Below, piece after piece: positions 7,538-14,257 of a stretch of 40,106 nucleotides of DNA. How positions within the stretch are numbered: position 1 is the stretch's first letter; every line of letters begins with the position of its first letter. The notes under the pieces were generated by a model that saw only the letters and a program-made list of their open reading frames with translations, was not told where the DNA came from and searched no databases. Made by a program: the position numbers and the translations under genes. Source of the DNA: Prevotellaceae bacterium UBA4336 (GTDB lineage Bacteria; Bacteroidota; Bacteroidia; Bacteroidales; Bacteroidaceae); NCBI GenBank assembly GCA_002394305.1, contig DGTM01000053.1, forward strand, positions 1-40,106, written 5' to 3'.

Positions 7538-8617
7538 ATGAACTCTACCATACTCACCTTTGTCCTGGCATCCCTCTCGGCAGCCATCGTCACAGCGATA
7601 GGACTGCCCCTCATCATCAGGGCGTGCCGGTACTTCAAGCTCTACGACCTCCCCAACGAACGAAAGATACACCACAGGCCTGTGCCGCGGCTGGGCGGAC
7701 TGATATTCATGCCAGCCGCTGTGGTGGGTCTTGCCGTGGCCTCGCGGGTGCAGGCCCTGATGGGCGAAAGCGAATTTGTCTTTGGCGCTTCCACGTTAGC
7801 CATGTCCATCGGCGGACTGATGATCTACATGATAGGCATCATCGACGACCGCGTGGGCATGAAGGCCTCGCACAAGTTCGTCATACAGGCCATCGCGGCG
7901 CTCATCCTGCCCCTCTGCAACCTCATCATCACTGACCTGAATGGCATCTTCGGCCTGCATCAGATAAACATCTGGATAGGCTACGTGCTGACGGTCATCA
8001 TGATTCTCACCATCGTGAACGCCATCAATCTCATCGACGGCATCGACGGCTTGTCCTCGGGCCTCTGCATCCTGATACTGACGGCCTACACGTATCTGCT
8101 GCGAGGCAACCCGGCCATTGCGTCGCTCGACGCAGCCATCGTTGGCTCGCTCGTCGTCTTCTGGTGCTTCAACGTCTTCGGAAAGGTGGGGGGCAGGAAG
8201 ATCTTCATGGGCGATGCGGGCAGCCTGTTTCTGGGGTACGTCTGTGCCTACATGAGCATCAAAAGCCTGATGCGCCCCATTGCGCCCGTGGATTGCGGCG
8301 AAGAGCAGATGCTTATCTCCATCACGCTGCTGCTCATCCCCGTGCTCGACGTGATGCGAGTGGCCGTGCAGCGCCTGCTGACGGGGCACGGCATCTTCGT
8401 GCCGGACAAGACGCACATTCACCACATCCTGATGAATGCCGGCCTGTCGATGCACGCGGCCTTGGTCTGCATTCTGACGCTCTTCCTCCTGATTTGCGGC
8501 ATCAACTATGCTTTGTGGCAGTGCCACTTCCTCATGCCCGTCATTGTGCTGACGGATGTGGCAATCTACGCGCTCATTATTGGCGTGTTGATGATGTTGG
8601 GAAAGTCGGAAAACTAA
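7538..8617 (+). CDS. WecA/MraY-type undecaprenyl-phosphate sugar-1-phosphate transferase
   Basis: A 359-residue integral membrane enzyme with about ten helices. It transfers a HexNAc-1-phosphate from a UDP-sugar to undecaprenyl phosphate, the first step of surface polysaccharide or O-antigen assembly. All family motifs are visible: LPNERKIHHRPVPRLGG near residue 40, IIDDRVGM (the acidic Mg2+ pair) near 103, NAINLIDGIDGLSSG near 165, FMGDAGSLFLGY near 225, and the cytoplasmic HIHHIL loop near 291. The HIHH form of this last motif is the WecA/WbpL type rather than MraY. It is the last gene of the plus-strand cluster and converges on the dehydratase gene with a 15-bp gap and no visible terminator. 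Confidence 0.9.
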   Translation: MNSTILTFVLASLSAAIVTAIGLPLIIRACRYFKLYDLPNERKIHHRPVPRLGGLIFMPAAVVGLAVASRVQALMGESEFVFGASTLAMSIGGLMIYMIGIIDDRVGMKASHKFVIQAIAALILPLCNLIITDLNGIFGLHQINIWIGYVLTVIMILTIVNAINLIDGIDGLSSGLCILILTAYTYLLRGNPAIASLDAAIVGSLVVFWCFNVFGKVGGRKIFMGDAGSLFLGYVCAYMSIKSLMRPIAPVDCGEEQMLISITLLLIPVLDVMRVAVQRLLTGHGIFVPDKTHIHHILMNAGLSMHAALVCILTLFLLICGINYALWQCHFLMPVIVLTDVAIYALIIGVLMMLGKSEN

Positions 8618-8632
8618 AGGGGTGAGGGCCGG

Positions 8633-10594
8633 TCAGTCCAGTGCTTCGTACTTTGACTGACGGCTCTTGAACTCGGGAACAATTTCCTTCATGATCTTTA
8701 CGATAGCCATGTCGTCGTACGTGAAGCTGGCTTCGAGCAGACGCTGTTCGTTCTGGCAGGCCTGGTCGTAGTCGTATTCGCGCACCTGAGCCACCATAAT
8801 CTTGGGGTGGACGGTGGGCAGGGTGTGCTCGGCATCGTTGAGGACTTCCTCGTAGAGCTTCTCTCCGTCGCGCAGGCCTGTGAACTCTACGCGGACGTCG
8901 TGTGCGCCGCTCAGGGTTATCATGCGCTTTGCCAGGTCGGCTATGCGTACGGGTTTGCCCATGTCGAAGACGAAGATTTCGCCGCCCTTGCCCATCGTTC
9001 CTGCCTCGAGAACGAGCTTGCAGGCCTCGGGGATGAGCATGAAGTAGCGGATGATGTCGGGATGTGTCACGGTGACGGGGCCGCCTTTGGCTATCTGGTC
9101 CTTGAAGATGGGGATGACGCTGCCGTTGCTGCCCAGGACGTTGCCGAAGCGTGTGGTGACGAACTGTGTGCAGGGCAGTTGGCCGTCGGCCTGCAGCAGT
9201 TTGGGGTTGATGCCTTCTGTCTGCCCGGCCTCGTTTGCCTTTTCGATGGCGCGGTTGAGCGACTGGCAGTATATCTCGCAGATGCGTTTGGAGCAGCCCA
9301 TGACGTTGGTGGGGTTGACGGCCTTGTCGGTGGATATCATCACGAACTTCTTGGTGCTGTACTTGACGGCGAGGTCGGCGATGACACGTGTGCCGTAGAC
9401 GTTGTTCTGCACGGCCATTGCCGGGTTGTCCTCCATCATGGGTACGTGCTTGTATGCTGCGGCGTGGAAGACGTAGTCGGGCTTGTAGCGGCGGAAGATG
9501 TTCTCCATGAATGTTTGGTTGGTGATGCTTGCCACGATGGTGTGGCAGAGGATGTCGGGATACTTGGCGGCCATGATGCGGCGGACGTTGTGCATGGGTG
9601 TCTCGGCCTGGTCGATGAGTATCATTTCCTTGGGGTTGAAGCGTGCCACCTGGTAGACCATCTCGCTGCCGATGCTGCCTGCGGCGCCGGTGATGAGGAT
9701 GCGGTTTGCCTTGAGCAGCCGTCCGATGGCCTGCATGTCCACTTCTATCTTCTGGCGTGGCAGCAGGTCTTCGATGTCCACTTCATGGAGCAGGCTGGAG
9801 CGCAGCTCGCTCTTTCCGTCCCACTCCTCTTCGGTGTTGGGCATCATCATGATTTTGATGCCGGCAGAGATGAGTGCGTTGATGATGGTGTCCTGTTCGC
9901 GGAAGTGTGTTGTCTGCAGGGGGCTGACTATCAGGGCGGTTGCTCTTTCCTTGCGCATGAGTGTCACGAGGTCGTCGCTGTCGGTCCAGACGGGTTTTCC
10001 CATCACCCAGTGTCCCTTCATGTCCTCGTCGGGGCTGACGAAGCCGCGTATGCTGTAGCGTGCAGGCACCTCGTTGCGTATGCTCTTTGCCAGGCTGATG
10101 CCGCCGCTCTGGGTGCCGTAGATGAAGATGCCCCGCGTCATTTCGCTGGTGCGGAAGAGGTCGTACATGGTCTTGACCACGACGCGGACGGCGCACATGG
10201 TGGAGGTTGCCATGATGACGAAGACGAGCATCAGTCCGGGGCTGCTCAGGAGCACCTTGTCATTCTCGGGCAGGAAGACGTAGCCGACGTAGGCGATGGC
10301 GGTGCCGAGGGCCATGGCGTAGAAGATGCGGGTGAGGTCGACGAAGCTGCTGAAGCGGAAGATGCCGCTGTAGGTGTGGAAGATGCGGAAGGCAATGGTG
10401 TAGGGGATGAGCAGGACCAGCAGTTGCAGCAGGATGCTCCAGAAGTTGCTTACTATGGCTGAGCCGCCGCGCAGGAAGTAGTATCCGAGCAGTCCGCTGA
10501 TGAGGATAATGGTGTAGTCGATGAGCAGGATGCACCAATACGGGAGCGTCTTACGGTTGAAGTACCAGTTGACGATGCTTGAAAATATCTTCAT
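8633..10594 (-). CDS. Membrane-anchored nucleotide-sugar 4,6-dehydratase (FlaA1/CapD/WbpM type)
   Basis: A 653-residue protein. Residues 1-130 hold about four membrane helices and 140-280 a CoA-binding-like domain. The C-terminal half is an SDR domain starting with the NAD(P)-binding ITGAAGSIGSEM near residue 300. In the active site, STDKAVNPTNVMGCSK carries Met where classical SDR enzymes have Tyr, the hallmark of WbpM/FlaA1-type UDP-GlcNAc 4,6-dehydratases. YKHVPMMEDNP is also typical. These enzymes make the 6-deoxy-4-keto-HexNAc precursor for modified sugars, which fits the adjacent polysaccharide genes. It has its own promoter (10662-10692) with a 22-bp repeat array upstream. Confidence 0.9.
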   Translation of the reverse strand: MKIFSSIVNWYFNRKTLPYWCILLIDYTIILISGLLGYYFLRGGSAIVSNFWSILLQLLVLLIPYTIAFRIFHTYSGIFRFSSFVDLTRIFYAMALGTAIAYVGYVFLPENDKVLLSSPGLMLVFVIMATSTMCAVRVVVKTMYDLFRTSEMTRGIFIYGTQSGGISLAKSIRNEVPARYSIRGFVSPDEDMKGHWVMGKPVWTDSDDLVTLMRKERATALIVSPLQTTHFREQDTIINALISAGIKIMMMPNTEEEWDGKSELRSSLLHEVDIEDLLPRQKIEVDMQAIGRLLKANRILITGAAGSIGSEMVYQVARFNPKEMILIDQAETPMHNVRRIMAAKYPDILCHTIVASITNQTFMENIFRRYKPDYVFHAAAYKHVPMMEDNPAMAVQNNVYGTRVIADLAVKYSTKKFVMISTDKAVNPTNVMGCSKRICEIYCQSLNRAIEKANEAGQTEGINPKLLQADGQLPCTQFVTTRFGNVLGSNGSVIPIFKDQIAKGGPVTVTHPDIIRYFMLIPEACKLVLEAGTMGKGGEIFVFDMGKPVRIADLAKRMITLSGAHDVRVEFTGLRDGEKLYEEVLNDAEHTLPTVHPKIMVAQVREYDYDQACQNEQRLLEASFTYDDMAIVKIMKEIVPEFKSRQSKYEALD

Positions 10595-10661
10595 GTCTAC
10601 TCTATGTCAATCTAATATATATATATGTGTCGATATATATGTGTGGTTTAACGTTTCTGTG

Positions 10662-10692
10662 CAAAGTTACAGCTTTTTTGCTATATTTGCAA
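10662..10692 (-). promoter_or_regulatory. Predicted promoter of the CapD/WbpM-type gene
   Basis: On the minus strand, TTG (10692-10690), exactly 20 bases, then TAACTTTG (10669-10662). This gives a leader of about 65 nt containing alternating TA/TG runs (10613-10645). It is one of the best promoter matches in the window. Confidence 0.75.
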
Positions 10693-10818
10693 GATAAAGT
10701 GGAAAAATTGACAAAAAAACAGGAGTCGGAACACGAAATGCTCTGAAATTAAGAATAAAGTGCAAGGTTTTGGACCGAAGTGGGGGATATTTCGGAAGGG
10801 AGGGCCGGGCGGAGGCGC

Positions 10819-10994
10819 AGGGTGTTTCAGAGAAAAGCGCAGGCTCTTCCGAGATAAGCATTAGGCTCTTCCGAGATAAGCGCTAGGCTCTTCCGAAATA
10901 AGCGCTAGGCTCTTCCGAAATAAGCGCTAGGCTCTTCCGAGATAAGACCTAGGCTCTTCCGAGAGAGGCGGCAGGCTGTGTCGGGTTTCAGAAC
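10819..10994 (+). repeat. 22-bp tandem repeat array (shared with 39644-39753)
   Basis: Units start at 10841, 10863, 10885, 10907, 10929 and 10951 with exact 22-bp spacing. Degenerate edge units start at 10819 and 10973, the last entering the final codons of the PAP2 gene. Units begin AGGCTCTTCCGA and end AAGCGCT. There are no spacers, so it is not CRISPR. The array fills most of the gap between the PAP2 stop and the CapD-type promoter, its nearest edge 126 bp upstream of the promoter's TTG. No gene is supported in 10595-10987. Confidence 0.9.
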
Positions 10995-12328
10995 ATGGCC
11001 TTCCAGGAAGAAGCGATAACCCAGCGGTTTGGCAGGAAGCTGGTGCCGAAGGTGTGGAGGAAGTCGAAGGAGAAGCCGACCGTCTGGTTGTACCGCTGCA
11101 GGAGGTCGATGGTGATTCCGGCTCCGCCTGCGGGGCGCAGCTGTGGGGCGATGCGGAGCAGCTCCGGCCCCATTTGGTGCCCCTCGGCAACCTGCCGGAA
11201 GGTGACGGCCTCGTTGTAGCGGATGCCCCACAGCGTGCGTGCCCCGACGCGCACATCCCTGAGGAGGGGGTAGCTCCAGCCTGCTGCGATGTTGCCATGA
11301 TAGATGCGTGTGTGTTCGCCCCAGGCCGTGACGTCGTAGCGCGGAATCTCCAGCTTTGCCTGCGAGAGGGTGTAGCGCCCGATGGCAGAGAGCGACAGGT
11401 AGCTGCCCAGGAACCATTCCGCCTCGAACCCCGTGGTGATGGATGCGCTGGTGCGCAGCGTGACGTCCGTCATGTCGAAGCCCGGTGCGGCCTCGGCAAA
11501 GTCGGCCACATCCAGCGAGCGCCCGTTTGTCTCGGTGCCGGAGACCAGCCGGAAGCCGGAGCCCCAGCAGGGGCCGTTCACGTCCGCGGGGTTTCCTGTG
11601 CCAGAGGGCCTCCCTCCCCGGAAGGAGGCGGGGAGCGGGGCTATGCCCTTCCTGCCCAGTATCTTGTCCGTGAGGTAGTAGGCCAGGTTCGTGCTGACCA
11701 CGCCGATGCCTGCTCCCATGAACACGTCGTTCATCCAGTGTGCGTTGTGCTCGATGCGCAGCACCTGCGTCCCCGTGGCCGCGGCATATCCGCCGATGGT
11801 AATCCAGGGACTGATGTAGCCGTATTCGCGGCTCAGGATGGTGGCGCTCATGAAGGCCAGCGATGCGTGCATGGACGGGAAGCTGCTGGCGTCGGAGCCG
11901 TCGGGCCGGTCCTCCGTCACGCTCCATCGCAGGGTCTGCGCCAGCCCGACCGTCAGTCCGGCGGCCAGTCCGCCCGAGACGAGCATGCGCTGCGTGGTGC
12001 TCCTCGACTTTACGCCCAGGGCCTTCAGCGTCCATGTGGCAGCCAGGGGCGAGAGGGCCAGGCCATAGTCCGCCCAGCGGCCGCTCTTGTCGGGAAAGGG
12101 GCCGGGCAGCCGGTTGAAGCTTCGGTGGGTAAAGGTCTGGATGAGGCCGCGCAGGGGCATGAACATGCCGTCGCGGCAGAAGCGCATTTCGTCGCGGTCG
12201 AGGCTGTCTTGCTCGAGGAGCTGCTTCAGGAGCTCATACTCCTCCTGCCGCCTGAGCATAAGCGAGTCCTGACACATGCCTTTGGCAGCAAGGCAGAACA
12301 GAAGCAGGGACAGGAGGCAGCGGCTCAT
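10988..12328 (-). CDS. PAP2-family phosphatase with C-terminal beta-barrel-like domain
   Basis: About 446 residues. A signal peptide (residues 1-20) precedes a PAP2 domain whose three motifs are visible: R-x6-RP in RWSVTEDRP, SFPSMH, and R-x5-H-x3-D in RIEHNAHWMND. PAP2 enzymes remove phosphate from lipid phosphates such as undecaprenyl pyrophosphate, phosphatidylglycerol phosphate or lipid A. The C-terminal ~190 residues form alternating amphipathic strands and end in Phe, like an outer-membrane barrel. The ATG at 12328 is preferred because it starts directly at the signal peptide; the ATG at 12343 lies inside the hairpin repeat. A GC-rich repeat is translated in the linker between the two domains. 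Confidence 0.8.
   Translation of the reverse strand: MSRCLLSLLLFCLAAKGMCQDSLMLRRQEEYELLKQLLEQDSLDRDEMRFCRDGMFMPLRGLIQTFTHRSFNRLPGPFPDKSGRWADYGLALSPLAATWTLKALGVKSRSTTQRMLVSGGLAAGLTVGLAQTLRWSVTEDRPDGSDASSFPSMHASLAFMSATILSREYGYISPWITIGGYAAATGTQVLRIEHNAHWMNDVFMGAGIGVVSTNLAYYLTDKILGRKGIAPLPASFRGGRPSGTGNPADVNGPCWGSGFRLVSGTETNGRSLDVADFAEAAPGFDMTDVTLRTSASITTGFEAEWFLGSYLSLSAIGRYTLSQAKLEIPRYDVTAWGEHTRIYHGNIAAGWSYPLLRDVRVGARTLWGIRYNEAVTFRQVAEGHQMGPELLRIAPQLRPAGGAGITIDLLQRYNQTVGFSFDFLHTFGTSFLPNRWVIASSWKAMF
11601..11640. repeat. GC-rich palindromic repeat inside the PAP2 gene
   Basis: Within this stretch, CCTCCCTCCCC is followed by GGAAGGAGGCGGGG, giving a strong hairpin. It resembles the palindromic C/G-rich repeats at 33930-34038, 34611-34690 and 39481-39516. 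It is read in frame as a Pro/Gly/Arg-rich linker at about residues 230-243, between the phosphatase and the beta-rich domain. Confidence 0.5.
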
Positions 12329-12336
12329 GATTATAG

Positions 12337-12470
12337 AATTCATAATTCATAATTCATAATTCATAATTCATAATTAAGCTACGCCCTAAGCGCATCGTAC
12401 AGCATAGCAGGCAGATAATTATGAATTATGAATTGTGAATTATGAATTATGAATTGTGAATTATGAATTA
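12337..12470. repeat. AT-rich inverted-repeat hairpin element, copy A
   Basis: The left arm (12337-12375) is AATTCAT repeated with a 7-bp period. The right arm (12416-12470) is the complementary AATTATG/AATTGTG repeat. The 40-bp core contains AGCTACGCCCTAAGC at 12377-12391, which recurs with 13 of 15 bases in the hairpin at 38327-38426, in opposite orientation. The element fills the gap between the prs stop and the PAP2 start and could act as a terminator or RNA-processing structure. Confidence 0.8.
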
Positions 12471-12475
12471 AATAG

Positions 12476-13414
12476 TTAGATGAGGTACTGCTTGGAGATG
12501 CTCTCGTTGTTCTCCACACACTGTATGGTCTTAGCCAGCAGCGGAGCGATGGAGAGCTGAGTCACCTTGCTGCAACTGCCGTCGTAGGGGATGCTGTCGG
12601 TGAAGACCATTTCCTCGATGGCCGACTCCTCCACGCGTTCGTTGGCCGGACCGCTCATGATGCCGTGGCTGGCAAAGGCGCGTACGCTGCGGGCGCCGTT
12701 TTTCTTCATCAGGTTGGCAGCCTTCGTGATGGTGCCAGCCGTGTCGACCATGTCGTCGATCAGCACCACGTCGGCATCGAACACGTCGCCGATGATGTCC
12801 ATGCTTGCCACCTCGTTGGCCTTCTTGCGCGTCTTGTTGCAGAGCACCAGCGGGCAGTTCAGGTACTTGCTGTAGGTGCTGGCACGCTTCGAGCCGCCCA
12901 CGTCGGGCGTGGCGATGACCAGGTTCTTCAGGTTGAGGCTCTGGATGTATGGCATCAGGACGCTGGAAGCGAACAGATGGTCGACGGGCACATTGAAGAA
13001 ACCCTGCTCCTGGTCGGCATGCAGGTCCATCGTGATGAGGCGGGTGATGCCTGCCACACTGAGCATGTCGGCCACCAGCTTGGCGGCGATGCTGACGCGC
13101 GGCTTGCTCTTGCGGTCCTGCCGCGCCCAGCCGAAGTACGGCACGACGGCGTTGATGGTGCGGGCCGATGCACGCTTGGCAGCGTCGATCATCAGGAGCA
13201 GCTCCATCAGGTTGTCGGCGTTGGGGAAAGTGCTTTGCACCAGAAAGACGTCCATTCCGCGTATGGACTCTTCGAAGCAGACCTCAAACTCGCCGTCGCT
13301 GAAGCGTGTGATAGAAAGATTGCCCAGTTCGCACCCCAGGCTTTGGCAGATCTTCTCTGCCAGATAGCGTGTCTTCGTGCCGGAGAACACCTTGAATGAC
13401 TTTGTTTCTTCCAT
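12476..13414 (-). CDS. prs: Ribose-phosphate pyrophosphokinase (PRPP synthetase)
   Basis: A 312-residue cytoplasmic enzyme, the usual length, that makes PRPP from ribose 5-phosphate and ATP for purine, pyrimidine, histidine, tryptophan and NAD synthesis. Visible signatures are FSDGEFEVCFEESIRG near the start, VPYFGWARQDRKSKPR (the flexible-loop ATP site) near residue 95, the metal-binding TMDLHADQEQGFF near 130, and the PRPP-binding VLIDDMVDTAGTI near 220. Its start lies 45 bp after the ThiE-like gene on the same strand, with no TAnnTTTG box between, so it may be co-transcribed. The hairpin element begins immediately after its stop. Confidence 0.97.
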   Translation of the reverse strand: MEETKSFKVFSGTKTRYLAEKICQSLGCELGNLSITRFSDGEFEVCFEESIRGMDVFLVQSTFPNADNLMELLLMIDAAKRASARTINAVVPYFGWARQDRKSKPRVSIAAKLVADMLSVAGITRLITMDLHADQEQGFFNVPVDHLFASSVLMPYIQSLNLKNLVIATPDVGGSKRASTYSKYLNCPLVLCNKTRKKANEVASMDIIGDVFDADVVLIDDMVDTAGTITKAANLMKKNGARSVRAFASHGIMSGPANERVEESAIEEMVFTDSIPYDGSCSKVTQLSIAPLLAKTIQCVENNESISKQYLI

Positions 13415-13459
13415 GTTATCTGATTACTCTGATTTTACCGAATACGATGGTTGTCGTTG

Positions 13460-14071
13460 TTAGTGGGACGCAGCCTTCCTCAGTTTCCTGAAGTGTGCGA
13501 TGAGGTCCCTGTAGTCGCGCTGCGAGTGGACGTCGAAGTGGTTCCACAGGTCGCCGCGTATGGCTACGCCGCCAAAGCCCAGCTCGCGCACCTGGTCGAT
13601 GTTGTCGAGCGCCACGCCGCCCTCGGCTATGACCTTGCGGTCGATGATGCCCTGCCGTGCGGCATCCCGCAGCTCGTCGCGCGTAAAGGAGGCCTTGTTC
13701 TCGCTCTCCGATATGCTGTCGAAGATGTTCCGGAGCAGGATGTATTCGCACTGCGGCTTCTGCTGCGGTACGCTCTGCAGGTCGTAGCAGGTGCGGGTGA
13801 TGGGCCCGTTGTACGAAGCGGGGGCCTCCGGATGCCGCTTGCTCAGGTGGATGCCCAGCAAGCCGAATTCGTCGCGCAGGTAAAAATGGTCGTGCACCAC
13901 AATCCGCCTGCGGTACTCCTCGGGCATGAGGCTAAGCAGACGCTCGCAATAGACTGGTTCTGAATTTGGTTTGCGCAGATGGAGAATGTCCAGCCCTTCC
14001 TCGAAAAGAGTGGTCAGAATCTTGTCTTCCTCCACGAAAAACTCAGGGCAAGTGAGCAGGATAAGTTTCAT
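13460..14071 (-). CDS. ThiE/TenI-like thiamine phosphate synthase family protein
   Basis: A 203-residue TIM-barrel protein resembling thiamine-phosphate synthase. The order is right: LHLRKP near residue 31 (equivalent to the pyrophosphate-binding QLREK region), VVHDHFYLRDEFGLLGIHLSKR near 60-80, and AEGGVALDNIDQVRELGFGG near 150-170. Several positions that are highly conserved in true ThiE differ (HLRKP for QLREK, HDH for NDR). It may therefore be TenI-like or have another substrate. No other thiamine gene is nearby and no TPP riboswitch was seen. It has its own -7 box at 14100-14107. Confidence 0.75.
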   Translation of the reverse strand: MKLILLTCPEFFVEEDKILTTLFEEGLDILHLRKPNSEPVYCERLLSLMPEEYRRRIVVHDHFYLRDEFGLLGIHLSKRHPEAPASYNGPITRTCYDLQSVPQQKPQCEYILLRNIFDSISESENKASFTRDELRDAARQGIIDRKVIAEGGVALDNIDQVRELGFGGVAIRGDLWNHFDVHSQRDYRDLIAHFRKLRKAASH

Positions 14072-14099
14072 TCCGATTCTCTGTGTCGTTTTCTGCGTG

Positions 14100-14107
14100 C
14101 AAAGGTA
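14100..14107 (-). promoter_or_regulatory. Predicted -7 box for the ThiE-like/prs unit
   Basis: TACCTTTG on the minus strand, about 28 bases before the start codon. The expected TTG 20 bases upstream is not well matched. Confidence 0.5.
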
Positions 14108-14120
14108 CGAAAAATTGTTT

Positions 14121-14207
14121 ATAGTTCATAGCGCGACGTTCAAAGTTTTTGTCTTTTTCCCGAATTAACGCAGAATTATGGACGAAGGGCAACGAACTAT
14201 GAACTAT
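14121..14207. repeat. Inverted repeat between divergent promoters
   Basis: ATAGTTCATAG at 14121-14131 and CTATGAACTAT at 14197-14207 are exact reverse complements 65 bp apart. They lie just inside the two divergent -7 boxes (14100-14107 minus, 14214-14221 plus), over the regions where the upstream promoter elements should be. They could bind a shared regulator or be another AT-rich hairpin element. Confidence 0.65.
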
Positions 14208-14213
14208 TTTTGT

Positions 14214-14221
14214 TATCTTTG
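14214..14221 (+). promoter_or_regulatory. Predicted -7 box of the GH43-GH38 operon
   Basis: TATCTTTG on the plus strand, 37 bases before the ATG at 14258. The upstream TTG element is not evident. Confidence 0.5.
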
Positions 14222-14257
14222 CATGCGGAATAAGTAAAAAGCACAGTATATATAATT

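Noticed and set aside
8807..10462. Long antisense ORF of 551 codons
   Set aside because: It lies opposite the well-supported dehydratase gene, has a skewed Ala/Val/Asp/His composition and no signature; it is a shadow of the high GC third position.
10819..10994. CRISPR-like array
   Set aside because: The units are contiguous with no spacers, the 22-bp period is too short for a repeat-spacer unit, and no cas gene is present.
11054..12352. 432-codon plus-strand ORF opposite the PAP2 gene
   Set aside because: No family features and repetitive Gly/Ala/Arg content; the minus strand carries three PAP2 motifs.
14121..14207. Invertible DNA switch between divergent promoters
   Set aside because: Both -7 boxes lie outside the repeat and the arms are only 11 bp; an operator or hairpin element is more likely.
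14072..14257. TPP riboswitch upstream of the ThiE-like gene
   Set aside because: The leader is only about 20-30 nt from the -7 box and lacks the conserved CUGAGA and ACCUGA segments.
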